From Candidatus Zixiibacteriota bacterium (lineage in GTDB: Bacteria > Zixibacteria > MSB-5A5 > GN15 > JAAZOE01), in the NCBI GenBank assembly GCA_030668485.1, contig DAOUTW010000022.1:1-63201 (forward strand): DNA of 63,201 nt. Reading direction: 5' to 3'. The translations under genes were made by a program, and so were the position numbers. A model generated the notes under the pieces. It was given only the letters and a program-made list of their open reading frames with translations, was not told the origin of the DNA and ran no database searches. Positions within the stretch are counted from its first letter, which is position 1, and the number at the start of each line of letters is the position of its first letter. Below, in pieces: positions 20,401 to 28,662 of this stretch.

Positions 20401-22342
20401 CAACGGCGTCCTGGGTAATGATCTCACCGGCGGTGACGGCGGTGATTATAATTCCGGCTTGAGTTCCACCTATTGGGTGACCTCTCCGCTGTTAGACTGT
20501 GCTGACTTCAACGGCGTCATATTGAATTTCCATCGCTGGCTCGGTGTCGAGAGCAGCAGTTACGATCATGCTTATCTGCAGATTTACGACGGTTCCTCCT
20601 GGGGCACTATCTTTGAGAACAGCGCCACTATTGATGAATCGGAGTGGACCGCGCAGGAATTTGATGTCTCTGCGGCAGCCGACAGTAATACGTCCTTCCA
20701 GATCCGTTTCGGAATAGGTGTTTCCGATGGTAGTATGAACTACTGCGGATGGAATCTCGATGATCTGACCCTCAAGGGTTATGGCGAACGTACCTCGGCC
20801 ATTATTTCTCTGAGTACCGAGGAATTGATCGACAGCCTTATTCCCGGCGACATGACCGAGGATACCATCACAATCAATAACTTGAGTACTGAAGCTACCC
20901 TGCGCGTCAGTTTCATACCTGATGTCAGTTGGCTCATTTGTGATAACACACAGCAATTTATCGATCCTGAGAGTAGTCAGGATTTTGTCATTACGGTTAA
21001 TTCCGCAGGTATGGACCCCGGCGATTATGTCGGTAACATTACCTATGTCAGCAATGACTACTCCCATCAGTATGACACGGTACAAGTGTTGATGCATCTG
21101 TTCGCTCCGGAAATGGATATTACCACCATGTCTATCGACGAGTCATTGGGATCTGGAGAGCAGTCAAGTCAGCAGATGACTATCAACAATATCGGTCCCG
21201 GTCGTTTGGAATTCGATCTCGGATGCCAGATGTTCCGTGGCTCAACTCCCCCTCTGGCCAAAACCGTTGTGGAGCCGGAGCCTCTTGGAATTCGTGCCGC
21301 CGATGGCGACAAATCGGAATTGACCGAGCCGTATTTCAGTCCGGTTGAAAAAGGCTTTGGCGGTCCCGACCTGTTCGGCTACCTCTGGTCAGACTCTGAC
21401 GAGCCGGGCGGCCCGACATATTCGTGGGTGGATATTTCGACTTCCGGATCGGCTGTGGGCCTTGGGGACGACGCCTTTGGAGGTCCCTTCTCAATCGGTT
21501 TCGACTTCCCCTTCTACGAAAACAGTTATAACGAAATATATATCGGTTCGAACGGAATTCTGACTTTCGGTTCCGGAAGCAGCAGCCGCATAAACACGAC
21601 GCTCCCGACCGGGACTATTCCCAACAATCTCATCGCCATGTGGTGGGATGATCTTGATCCGGCCGAGGGCGGCAGTGTTTACTATTATTATGATGCCCCC
21701 GGGGAACGGTTTATTGTCAGTTTCGTCGGAATTCAGAACTATATTTCCGGCGGAGGGACAGGTTCATTGACATTCCAGGCTATTCTGTATGCTAATGGTC
21801 AGGTAGTCCTGCAATATGGTACAATGGATCCCGGCACTGACGCCGACGGACTGACCAGTGCATCAATCGGAGTTGAAAATGTTGATGGCAGCGACGGTCT
21901 GGAAGTGGTTTATAATGCCGCCTATATGCATGATAATCTGGCCGTTTTGATAAATGCTGCGCGCTGGTTGTCGGTCTCGCCGGCGAGCGGAACGATTGAG
22001 CCCTACTCATCGGAAGTTGTGACAGTCAGTTTTGATGCCGCCGATATGGAGTCCGGTACTTATACCGGGCAGCTAATGATCAACTGCAATGATCCTGTTT
22101 CGCCGTCAATGTCGATTCCGGTTTCACTTGAAGTGGCCAGTTTCGAATGTGGCGATGCCAATGGCGATGGCGAACTCAATGTTGCCGATGCGGTGACGTT
22201 GATCAACTATGTCTTCAAAGGCGGCCCGGCACCGGAGCCGTTGCAGGCGGGCGATGCCAACGGCGACGGTGATGTCAACGTGGCCGATGCCGTATACTTA
22301 ATTAATTATGTATTCAGTGGTGGTCCAGCGCCCATTTGTTGA
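17456..22342 (+). CDS. Second gingipain-like C25 cysteine peptidase with dockerin
   Basis: I place the start at TTG 17456, 6 bases after GGGAGGA, because it opens the signal peptide RRIIWAAGLVVLTIAG directly. An upstream TTG at 17417 has no ribosome binding site. The product is 1628 residues. Its catalytic His456 lies in CGHDSW and Cys486 in NCCLSS, with YPEILHGRFSAQ and CFGEAW as further C25 marks. The HisCys spacing is 30, three shorter than in its paralogue at 1030. The tail repeats the paralogue's order: C25 Ig-like domain, two CARDB-like repeats, MAM-like jelly roll, beta modules and an NVADAV dockerin. From about residue 690 the two proteins are almost identical, while the catalytic halves differ widely. 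The two enzymes may therefore have different specificity on the same scaffold. Confidence 0.92.
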   Translation: MRRIIWAAGLVVLTIAGFTVLASASQTIQLSDSPSKVTIFDSDETGVRMRLEIGAIEFIPVTTEKGDFILPRIDGFIKSNNVGEPNLPTATRMIAIPYGCKLTATVENYSVEEISLSDYGLSVPLMPSQPSLSKSQQPGDVPFEYNDAVYETDGSYTRPIVETEVLGIMRSTRVGLITSSPIEYNPVRNTIKVYRELTIRVEFQNPDWALTYDKMEQHYSPFFEPVLDQISNYEGLSSAKDTLTRYPVKYVIVSDRMFESQLQPFIAWKIKKGFNVQTFYTDEIGSSNTLIKNHLDSIYNAGTPSDPSPSFVLFVGDAGEIPPFSGTAGSHVTDLYLCEFTGDIYPEILHGRFSAQTPALLQPQIDKTLEYEQYQMPDPSYLDEVIMIAGVDGTYATTHGNGQINYGTNYYFNAAHGIYSHTWLYPASDGSGVNTQIIDEINDGVCFANYTAHCGHDSWSDPYINVSNVNGFTNFDKYLLGVGNCCLSSTFADGTPCFGEAWMQKNGAGGIGYIGGTNSTYWDEDYWWGVGYGPVVGSGPTYEQTGLGVYDRLFHDHGEPVEDHYVTNAAIYYAGNLAVSASTSSRKTYYWEIYHLLGDPSVMTYMGVPAENTVMHTDALLMTEPTITVSADPASYVGISVDGVLYGAGYVDETGSVTINLKAFTQPGVADIVVTGQNKQPYVSTIQVITPSGPYVIYNDDNVDDASGNGNGLIDYGESIVIGLELKNVGPDNAMDVQVVLSTEDTYITITDDSEFFGTILGDNGTVYVADAFGFDVAANVPDGHTITFTATMTDVNDSVWTSNFNVTAHAPALEYLALEIDDASGNNNGVLDPGESAEFVVTIQNSGSGQADAVAAVISEGDIYIDVSDDSGDFGVLAASGGTGMNDFDVFVVAADASCPRGHEAVFQLDVTAVNGFTATLYFTIIVGDRVVFFSDDFSFDQGWTGLGGSGEWTIGPATGGAGNDSYGGSDPAIDHSLTGDNGVLGNDLTGGDGGDYNSGLSSTYWVTSPLLDCADFNGVILNFHRWLGVESSSYDHAYLQIYDGSSWGTIFENSATIDESEWTAQEFDVSAAADSNTSFQIRFGIGVSDGSMNYCGWNLDDLTLKGYGERTSAIISLSTEELIDSLIPGDMTEDTITINNLSTEATLRVSFIPDVSWLICDNTQQFIDPESSQDFVITVNSAGMDPGDYVGNITYVSNDYSHQYDTVQVLMHLFAPEMDITTMSIDESLGSGEQSSQQMTINNIGPGRLEFDLGCQMFRGSTPPLAKTVVEPEPLGIRAADGDKSELTEPYFSPVEKGFGGPDLFGYLWSDSDEPGGPTYSWVDISTSGSAVGLGDDAFGGPFSIGFDFPFYENSYNEIYIGSNGILTFGSGSSSRINTTLPTGTIPNNLIAMWWDDLDPAEGGSVYYYYDAPGERFIVSFVGIQNYISGGGTGSLTFQAILYANGQVVLQYGTMDPGTDADGLTSASIGVENVDGSDGLEVVYNAAYMHDNLAVLINAARWLSVSPASGTIEPYSSEVVTVSFDAADMESGTYTGQLMINCNDPVSPSMSIPVSLEVASFECGDANGDGELNVADAVTLINYVFKGGPAPEPLQAGDANGDGDVNVADAVYLINYVFSGGPAPIC

Positions 22343-22739
22343 GCAACAAAGAGCAACCATCTGTGACAGAAACCGCAGAATCGCGGTTTCTGTCCCGGGT
22401 TCAATAGATCTTTATTAAAGAATAATGTAAAGTGAGACCTTCTGAAAGGAGGAGTTAATCAGGCCAATTCAATTGGCGATAACCAGAGACTGAAATGCGT
22501 TGTGACTAAGATTTTGTTTCGGATCGTATGTAAATTTCATGGGGAATTACGCTCGCTGACCGCTGTCACGTGATTGGCCGTCTTATTGTTTCACCAACTA
22601 ATTAGTTTACACAAATAAAAACATACTATAGAGGCCTTTAGCATAGGAGGATTCAAAGGCGAAAGACACCTCATAATTCAGTAATAACTTAGGGAGAAAA
22701 AGTTAGTATTATTCACCACATTAACAGAGAGGTCAACTT
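22343..22739 (+). other. Long intergenic/leader region before the adhesin-like gene
   Basis: It holds the hairpin at 22364. Two sequences look like ribosome binding sites (AAAGGAGGAG at 22447 and AGGAGG at 22646) but no reading frame follows them. GAGAGGTC at 22727 serves the gene at 22740. No promoter with normal spacing is clear. Confidence 0.45.
22364..22395 (+). terminator. Strong hairpin without T run
   Basis: GACAGAAACCGC pairs exactly with GCGGTTTCTGTC across a 6-7 base loop, 21 bases after the stop codon. No T tract follows, so it may protect the transcript's 3' end more than terminate it. Confidence 0.6.
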
Positions 22740-25700
22740 ATGACGTATGGAAGAATGTCACGGGCAATGATCTTGGCGCTCATAGCGGTCATTGGATTTT
22801 GCCTGGGTGCAGTGGCGACAGAAAAGCCAGTTTATCTTAATTTGCAACAGATCTCGCCAAACGCACCTGAACAAACTCCCGATCCCAACTGGGAGCTAAA
22901 AGAACAGATGGGAGTGGTCGAGAATCCAGGTGCTTCGGTACCGGATTTCGATCCCCTCGGAAAAGTCGGCCCGAAAAAGGGTCCGGCTCCGGTCCGAGAC
23001 GCGAAAGCCACGCTTTTGGGCGAGGATTTCGAAGTATCCGTCCCGCCGGCGGGATGGGGAATTACCAGTACTCACACTGATACCATGACATGGTATCAGG
23101 ATGACTACAACCCGTATTCGGGTTTGTATCTTGCTGATTGCAAATACGATGCGGCCTTGGTCCCTCAGGACGAATGGCTTTATACATCGGTTATCGACTT
23201 TGAGACCGCCACCAGCGACCTTAAAGTCACTTTCCACTTCTTGATGAGTTATTACTGGGGTGTTGATCCCTATGATAACTACAATATCGAATTGTGGATT
23301 TCGACCGACGCCGGCGCTACTTATCCTACCAAACTGTGGGATGATAATAGCTATGGCCTCTTCGAAAACTGGATATGGAACGAAGTTAGTATCAGTCTGG
23401 CCAGCTATGTCGGCGAAAAGGATGTGGTTTTGGCCTGGCGTTATGTCGGTGCCGACGGTGCGCAGGGTTCGGTTGATCTGATTTCGATCGACGACGATCC
23501 GGCGCCTGGCGGTCGCTGCTGTTATGGCGATCCGCTGGCTCCCAGTTGTGTCGAAAATACCCAGTTCGAATGCGAAGCTCTGGGTGACATGATGTCCTGG
23601 GACGAGGGTCTCACTTGCGCCGACGCCTGCCCTGTTGCGGGTCCCGGCGACAACTGCAGCAACCCGATCACCTTCAGCCTTCCGGCTGAATTGCCGTATT
23701 CCAACAACAATTACACTTGCGGCCGCGGAAATGATTATTCCGAAGTCGACATGTGTTATACTTATGGTTATGGCGCTGGTGAGGATATTGTCTACGAATT
23801 CGAGGTCACCTCGGAAATTCAGGTAACCTTCAATATGGATCCGAAGGGTACCACGTGGACATATTGCGAAATTCGAACCGATTGTGTTCCGCCGGCCGGC
23901 GATTGTGTCGCCTATTTCAAGAGCACCGGCGGTGATCCTTATAGTTCCAGCCTGCTAACCCTTGCGCCTGGAACCTACTACATGATCATCGACTCGTGGC
24001 CGTCACCTGACTGCATTCCGGATTACGATATCTCGATTGAGGAGTTTGCCGGTAGTGAAGTGGGTGATGAATGCGGCAATCCGATTTCGCTCAAACTTCC
24101 GGATGATATGCCATATAACGATGTTGCCAATACCAACTGCGGCAGGATGGATTATTATGAAGCCACCTGTCTGGGAAGCTATGATGGCGGTGAAGACATC
24201 ATTTATGAACTCGATGTTTCCAGCACCATCACGGTTGATATTGTACTCGATCCGAAGACTACTACATACACTGGTATAGCTATCGGCGATGCCTGTCCGC
24301 TTCCGGATCCGTGTATCGCTACCAGCACCAGCAGCGGTGCCGGTGTGCACGGATTGTATGCGCTCACGCTTGATCCCGGTCTGTATTATCTCATGATCGA
24401 TACTTATCCGTCTCCGGATTGTATTCCGGATTTCGATCTGACGATAACGACTTCAGCCGGTGGTCCTGAGAACGATGACTGCGCCAATGCTGAAAAGATT
24501 GGCGACGTTATTGACCTTGCTTTCAACACAGCGATGGCCAGCTTTGACGGTCTTGGGACCTGTCAAACGGCTCCCAATCTCTGGTATTGCTACGAGGCGA
24601 CCTGTGATGGCTGGGCGACATTCAGCCTGTGCGGTTCCAGTTACGATACCAAGATGGCCGTTTATGACGGTTGCGGCTGCGATCCTCTGGGAACCCAGCT
24701 CGGTTGTAACGACGATGCCTGCGGCGTACAATCCGAACTCGTTCTTCCAGTCGTGGCCGGTCAGGAATATATGATCGAAGTCGGCGGCTACGGTTCCAAC
24801 ACTGGCGCGGGGATTCTCAATGTTTCCTGCACTGGCGGTGGTGATCCTCCGCCGAACGATAATTGCTCGGATGTTACTCCGGTAACGGTACCGCCTTCAA
24901 CCGTGGTTACCGTAACTGGAAACAACGAAAGCGCCACTAATGATTGTGCATCTCTGGCTCCGGCGACGGAAGCCTGGGAAGCGATCACGCTGACCGAGAA
25001 GATGGACCTGGTCATCGATTACTGCGGCACGGCTCCGGCGTTTGAGCTGGTCTATGTAATTCTGACCACTGATTGCCCTTGCGGCGAGCCCATCTATGCC
25101 ACCACCACCGACTGGGATGCCTGCGGCGACGGCAACGTCACCATGTACTTCCCGGCGATGGATGCCGGCACATACTATATTCCGGTGCTGTCCTTCCATC
25201 CGGATTATACAACCGAGTACTATGCGGGTGATTATACCATAAACTTCTATGGTACTTCGTGGATACCGGGTTATTGTGATGCCGACGGTGGTTGTGATGA
25301 GTATATCGAGAACGTTACGGTTGCCGATATAAACAACACTTCCGCTTGCGACGGCTACGCTGATTACACCGGTCAGATTGCGAATATGCAATACAGTGTC
25401 GGTTACCCGATCACGATTACAATCGGCGGCGGTTACAGTTCCGATTATGGTGGTGTCTGGGTTGACTGGAACCAGGATTACGATTTCAGCGATCCCGGTG
25501 AACAAATCACTCTCGACGTCGCCAGTGGTTATGGTCCGTATACCGGAACCATTACGGTTCCCGGTGATGCCACAGCCGGAATGACCCGTATGAGAGTGCG
25601 TGTCAGTTATTCCTCGGCTCCGCCTGCTTGCGGAACAACCTCATATGGTGAAGCCGAAGACTACACCATCAACGTCGGCGGAGAACAGTCCGAGCTGACG

Positions 25701-27134
25701 ATTGATCCCACGGCTATTGACTTTGGAACGGTCCCGGTCGACGCGGAAGGCAGCTCAGTGCTGACCTTAGGCGCTGACGGCAGCGCTCCTATCAACTTCA
25801 GTATCGGAGTTGAGTATGGTGCCAAGGCAAGTGTCGGCGGCGGTCAATGTGATCCGGCTCTCCGGACCAGTCCGTTTGAAGCCCCAGGATTCACGGCGGC
25901 TGCTGAAAAAGACCCGAACCAGTTGTTGTTCGAGGGTTTTGAAGCCGGCGTACCGCCCGCAGGCTGGACAACCATCGTGACCAATGCGTTCACCTGGGCA
26001 TCTGGTGATTATGCTCCGTATGAAGGCTTGTACTATGCGACCTGCGAATACGATGCGGACTATACCGGCGCTCAGGATGAGTGGCTTATTTCACCGACCA
26101 TCGACTTCGGTGGCGGCAAATATGTCCTCGACTTCTGGTGGAATGGCAGTTATTACTGGTCGGTAGACCCGTATGACAACTGCGATCTGTCGGTCTGGGT
26201 TTCGACTGACGGCGGCGCCACCTGGCTGGTCGAACTGTGGAACGAAGACGGTGTCGGCGTATTCGTAAACTGGGAATGGAACAACGCCGTTATCGACCTG
26301 TCAATGTTCAAGGATGATAGCAATGTCAAGATAGCCTTTGTTTACACTGGCTATGACGGCGCTCAATTGTCCGTTGACGCGGTCGGTATCAATCCGGCTC
26401 CGCTGAGCTGGCTGAGTGTCAACCCGACCAGCGGTACGGTTCCGGGCGACAAGGGGACCTTCCCTGTTGACGTCAATTATGACGCCACTGGCATGGAATT
26501 CGGTCTCTATGAAGCCAATCTGGTCATCACTCATACCGGCGCCAAAGGTGTTGATATGGTACCGGTGACGATGGAAGTCGGCGAAGAAGCCCTGATCGAA
26601 ATCGACCCGTGGCCGATTTACGCTCTGTACAGATTCGCCATGGAACCGATGACCGGACATACCTTCGTACGTGATGCTGATCTGGGTGATTATCCTGGAT
26701 ATGATGTCGGTGATATTGACTCGTCTACATTTGAGATCAATAGTAGCGCTGTCCCCATTACCGGAATTGACTTCCCTGCCGAGAGTTTCTTTGACATCTA
26801 TTTCAACGTCAATGACTTCCTCGATGATTATCCGCTGATGTGGGATATGGTTGAACTTCCGTACACGGTTTCCGGTCTGTTTGGGGATGCCACGCCATTT
26901 ACTCTGAGCCGTACGGTTGAGGGTATTGGTCACATTTCCGGCGATGCCAACCTCGACGGTGCCGCAAATGTCGGAGATGCCGTATTCCTGATCAATGCCA
27001 TCTTCAAGGACGGTGATCAACAAAGACTGGATGCCACGGCCGACGCCAACTGCGACGGAAACGTCAATGTGGGCGATGTCGTTCGTCTGATTAACTACGT
27101 CTTCAGGAGTGGTACTACTCCATGCCATCCATAG
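22740..27134 (+). CDS. Secreted multidomain adhesin-like protein with dockerin
   Basis: The product is 1464 residues with a signal peptide (hydrophobic 9-25). I recognise no catalytic domain. Modules in order: a cleaved-adhesin-type jelly roll (about 97-255, EDFEVSVPPAGW), a Cys-rich linker, several pre-peptidase C-terminal-like beta domains (about 305-845), a GEVED domain (about 855-985, VWVDWNQDYDFSDPGEQ and GEAEDY), a second cleaved-adhesin domain (about 1055-1225, EGFEAGVPPAGW) and a dockerin in the last 70 residues. The dockerin is divergent: first repeat NVGDAV with INAIF, second NVGDVV. Many Cys residues suggest disulfides. It is likely a surface or matrix protein displayed with the peptidases. 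The own terminator at 27161 marks it as a single-gene unit. Confidence 0.85.
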   Translation: MTYGRMSRAMILALIAVIGFCLGAVATEKPVYLNLQQISPNAPEQTPDPNWELKEQMGVVENPGASVPDFDPLGKVGPKKGPAPVRDAKATLLGEDFEVSVPPAGWGITSTHTDTMTWYQDDYNPYSGLYLADCKYDAALVPQDEWLYTSVIDFETATSDLKVTFHFLMSYYWGVDPYDNYNIELWISTDAGATYPTKLWDDNSYGLFENWIWNEVSISLASYVGEKDVVLAWRYVGADGAQGSVDLISIDDDPAPGGRCCYGDPLAPSCVENTQFECEALGDMMSWDEGLTCADACPVAGPGDNCSNPITFSLPAELPYSNNNYTCGRGNDYSEVDMCYTYGYGAGEDIVYEFEVTSEIQVTFNMDPKGTTWTYCEIRTDCVPPAGDCVAYFKSTGGDPYSSSLLTLAPGTYYMIIDSWPSPDCIPDYDISIEEFAGSEVGDECGNPISLKLPDDMPYNDVANTNCGRMDYYEATCLGSYDGGEDIIYELDVSSTITVDIVLDPKTTTYTGIAIGDACPLPDPCIATSTSSGAGVHGLYALTLDPGLYYLMIDTYPSPDCIPDFDLTITTSAGGPENDDCANAEKIGDVIDLAFNTAMASFDGLGTCQTAPNLWYCYEATCDGWATFSLCGSSYDTKMAVYDGCGCDPLGTQLGCNDDACGVQSELVLPVVAGQEYMIEVGGYGSNTGAGILNVSCTGGGDPPPNDNCSDVTPVTVPPSTVVTVTGNNESATNDCASLAPATEAWEAITLTEKMDLVIDYCGTAPAFELVYVILTTDCPCGEPIYATTTDWDACGDGNVTMYFPAMDAGTYYIPVLSFHPDYTTEYYAGDYTINFYGTSWIPGYCDADGGCDEYIENVTVADINNTSACDGYADYTGQIANMQYSVGYPITITIGGGYSSDYGGVWVDWNQDYDFSDPGEQITLDVASGYGPYTGTITVPGDATAGMTRMRVRVSYSSAPPACGTTSYGEAEDYTINVGGEQSELTIDPTAIDFGTVPVDAEGSSVLTLGADGSAPINFSIGVEYGAKASVGGGQCDPALRTSPFEAPGFTAAAEKDPNQLLFEGFEAGVPPAGWTTIVTNAFTWASGDYAPYEGLYYATCEYDADYTGAQDEWLISPTIDFGGGKYVLDFWWNGSYYWSVDPYDNCDLSVWVSTDGGATWLVELWNEDGVGVFVNWEWNNAVIDLSMFKDDSNVKIAFVYTGYDGAQLSVDAVGINPAPLSWLSVNPTSGTVPGDKGTFPVDVNYDATGMEFGLYEANLVITHTGAKGVDMVPVTMEVGEEALIEIDPWPIYALYRFAMEPMTGHTFVRDADLGDYPGYDVGDIDSSTFEINSSAVPITGIDFPAESFFDIYFNVNDFLDDYPLMWDMVELPYTVSGLFGDATPFTLSRTVEGIGHISGDANLDGAANVGDAVFLINAIFKDGDQQRLDATADANCDGNVNVGDVVRLINYVFRSGTTPCHP

Positions 27135-27160
27135 TAACCGGATGACATAAAAAGAAACAA

Positions 27161-27194
27161 AAAAGGACCGACCTTTTAAGGGTCGGTCCTTTTT
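27161..27194. terminator. Bidirectional terminator between convergent genes
   Basis: AAAAGGACCGACC and its complement form a 13-base stem, with A and T runs on either side. It can serve both the adhesin-like gene and the convergent dockerin gene. Confidence 0.9.
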
Positions 27195-27311
27195 AATAGG
27201 ACTTAAATGCTACATCGCCTTACGATCAATCTCTCCCCTGTCGGCCATTATCAGTCACAGAAATATAGATTGAAACAGTCTGACAATTGGCTTTCTCTGC
27301 GTGATCGTAAT

Positions 27312-28262
27312 TTACGGTTCCAGTTCGATGACTCTGCGATCAGATAAAATGATCGTACCGGGCATATCCTGGGCGTATATTTCGGCAACAAAGGTCCCGG
27401 GCGAGATTCCGATCACCGACACGGTGACTTCAAAATAACACATGCAAAGAGCGTATAAATCGGAAATGTTGACTTCATAAAACCGGAGCGTATCTCCCGC
27501 CTGCTCGAAGCTGACCATCAACCTCGCCCCACAGTTAAAATAGGCATCATCATGATGCAAGGTCAGGGTATCGCCTGAATAAAGATATTCGATACCGACC
27601 GATGACGACGCTCCCTTGTCCAGGCAGCCGCTGTGCTGATAATCCACCAGTCCGAAATCGGCATTAACTGTGATCCCTCCGACGCCTACGGTATCACCAT
27701 TAATCCCGATCAGGGTGACGAGATAGTCGCCATCGGCAAGATCGTAAAACGTCGATTCGAGATCAAAACGGCAAATGCAGTCACACTCTTCTGCGGTGTC
27801 TGACTCCCGGGCGATAATGTTCATACCCTCAATCGCATAATCGACATAATAACCGAGACAGCATTGATAATTGGCGTTCATATGATGAATATGCAGATCG
27901 TTGCCGAGGACTTCCAGAATCATGTAACCGGAGTCATTTTTCTGTTCACTACCTTCGATGCAATTGCCGGATATATCAAGGTGCTGACAGCCCAAAACGA
28001 GGATGACCGTCCCCGGTTTGAAGACATAATTGATCATGACCACGGCGTCACCGATATTTACACCGCAATCATTATTCACATCTGCCGCCGATTGATTAAC
28101 CGGTTCCGGTCCATGGCGAAAGACATAGTTGATGATAAAAACAGCATCGCCGATATTGGCCAGATTATCCTGATTGGCATCGCCCGGTATAATGACGGCC
28201 TCGGATGTTGAGACGGTGCAGAGAAGCAAAAAGACGATCAGACAAAAAACTGTATATTTCAT
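27312..28262 (-). CDS. Secreted protein with N-terminal dockerin
   Basis: The start at 28262 is fixed by GGAGGGGGG just upstream and by the signal peptide it opens (MKYTVFCLIVFLLLC). The 316-residue product begins, right after the signal peptide, with a complete dockerin (about 24-90; repeats NIGDAV and NIGDAV). This is opposite to the C-terminal place in its neighbours. The rest (about 95-316) is two similar Cys-containing beta-rich segments, each with a YYVDYAIEG or GARLMVSFEQ-like strand and a DLADGDYLVTLIGI or ISPGTFVAEIYA-like strand. I do not recognise this domain. It may be a binding module. The gene is divergent from the thrombospondin-repeat gene at 28663. Confidence 0.75.
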   Translation of the reverse strand: MKYTVFCLIVFLLLCTVSTSEAVIIPGDANQDNLANIGDAVFIINYVFRHGPEPVNQSAADVNNDCGVNIGDAVVMINYVFKPGTVILVLGCQHLDISGNCIEGSEQKNDSGYMILEVLGNDLHIHHMNANYQCCLGYYVDYAIEGMNIIARESDTAEECDCICRFDLESTFYDLADGDYLVTLIGINGDTVGVGGITVNADFGLVDYQHSGCLDKGASSSVGIEYLYSGDTLTLHHDDAYFNCGARLMVSFEQAGDTLRFYEVNISDLYALCMCYFEVTVSVIGISPGTFVAEIYAQDMPGTIILSDRRVIELEP

Positions 28263-28295
28263 ACCCCCCTCCAGATATAAGTGTTCATCATCATT

Positions 28296-28324
28296 ATTAT
28301 TAGAACTTCTACCATAATTGTCAA
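28296..28324 (-). promoter_or_regulatory. Promoter for the N-terminal-dockerin gene
   Basis: On the minus strand TTGACA (28324-28319), 17 bases, AATAAT (28301-28296). The leader is about 25 bases and contains the strong ribosome binding site. Confidence 0.55.
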
Positions 28325-28579
28325 GCAAATTTCGTTGGAGACTGGATTTCCGATCCGGTAACGACTTGGGAATTTTATACCTGTCAGCGGCCCTACTCAT
28401 TAGCGTACTACTTTATATAATACCTATAACTCATTGCATATCCGGCTAATACGGCTATTAGTCGCCATTCTTTAGTTTCCTTGTTTTAATCCCGGAGATT
28501 ACAGCCATCGGAACCGGATGCCGATACATTGAAAGTGCAACAGGATCGCGGCGGGGTTTGCACACATTTCCGAAACTTC

Positions 28580-28607
28580 TTGACAGTCAATGAAATGTGT
28601 GTATTTT
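28580..28607 (+). promoter_or_regulatory. Promoter for the thrombospondin-repeat gene
   Basis: TTGACA at 28580-28585, 16 bases, TATTTT at 28602-28607, about 55 bases before the ATG. Confidence 0.62.
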
Positions 28608-28662
28608 AAAAGTATCAGCTTCTTCGCGTTCTCCTGAAGTCGCAGCGTTTTCGGAGGAATAA

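Larger units (their letters stand above)
28263..28662. other. Divergent intergenic region
   Basis: It carries one promoter for each flanking gene (minus at 28296, plus at 28580). Between them I see no gene and no clear repeat. Confidence 0.6.
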
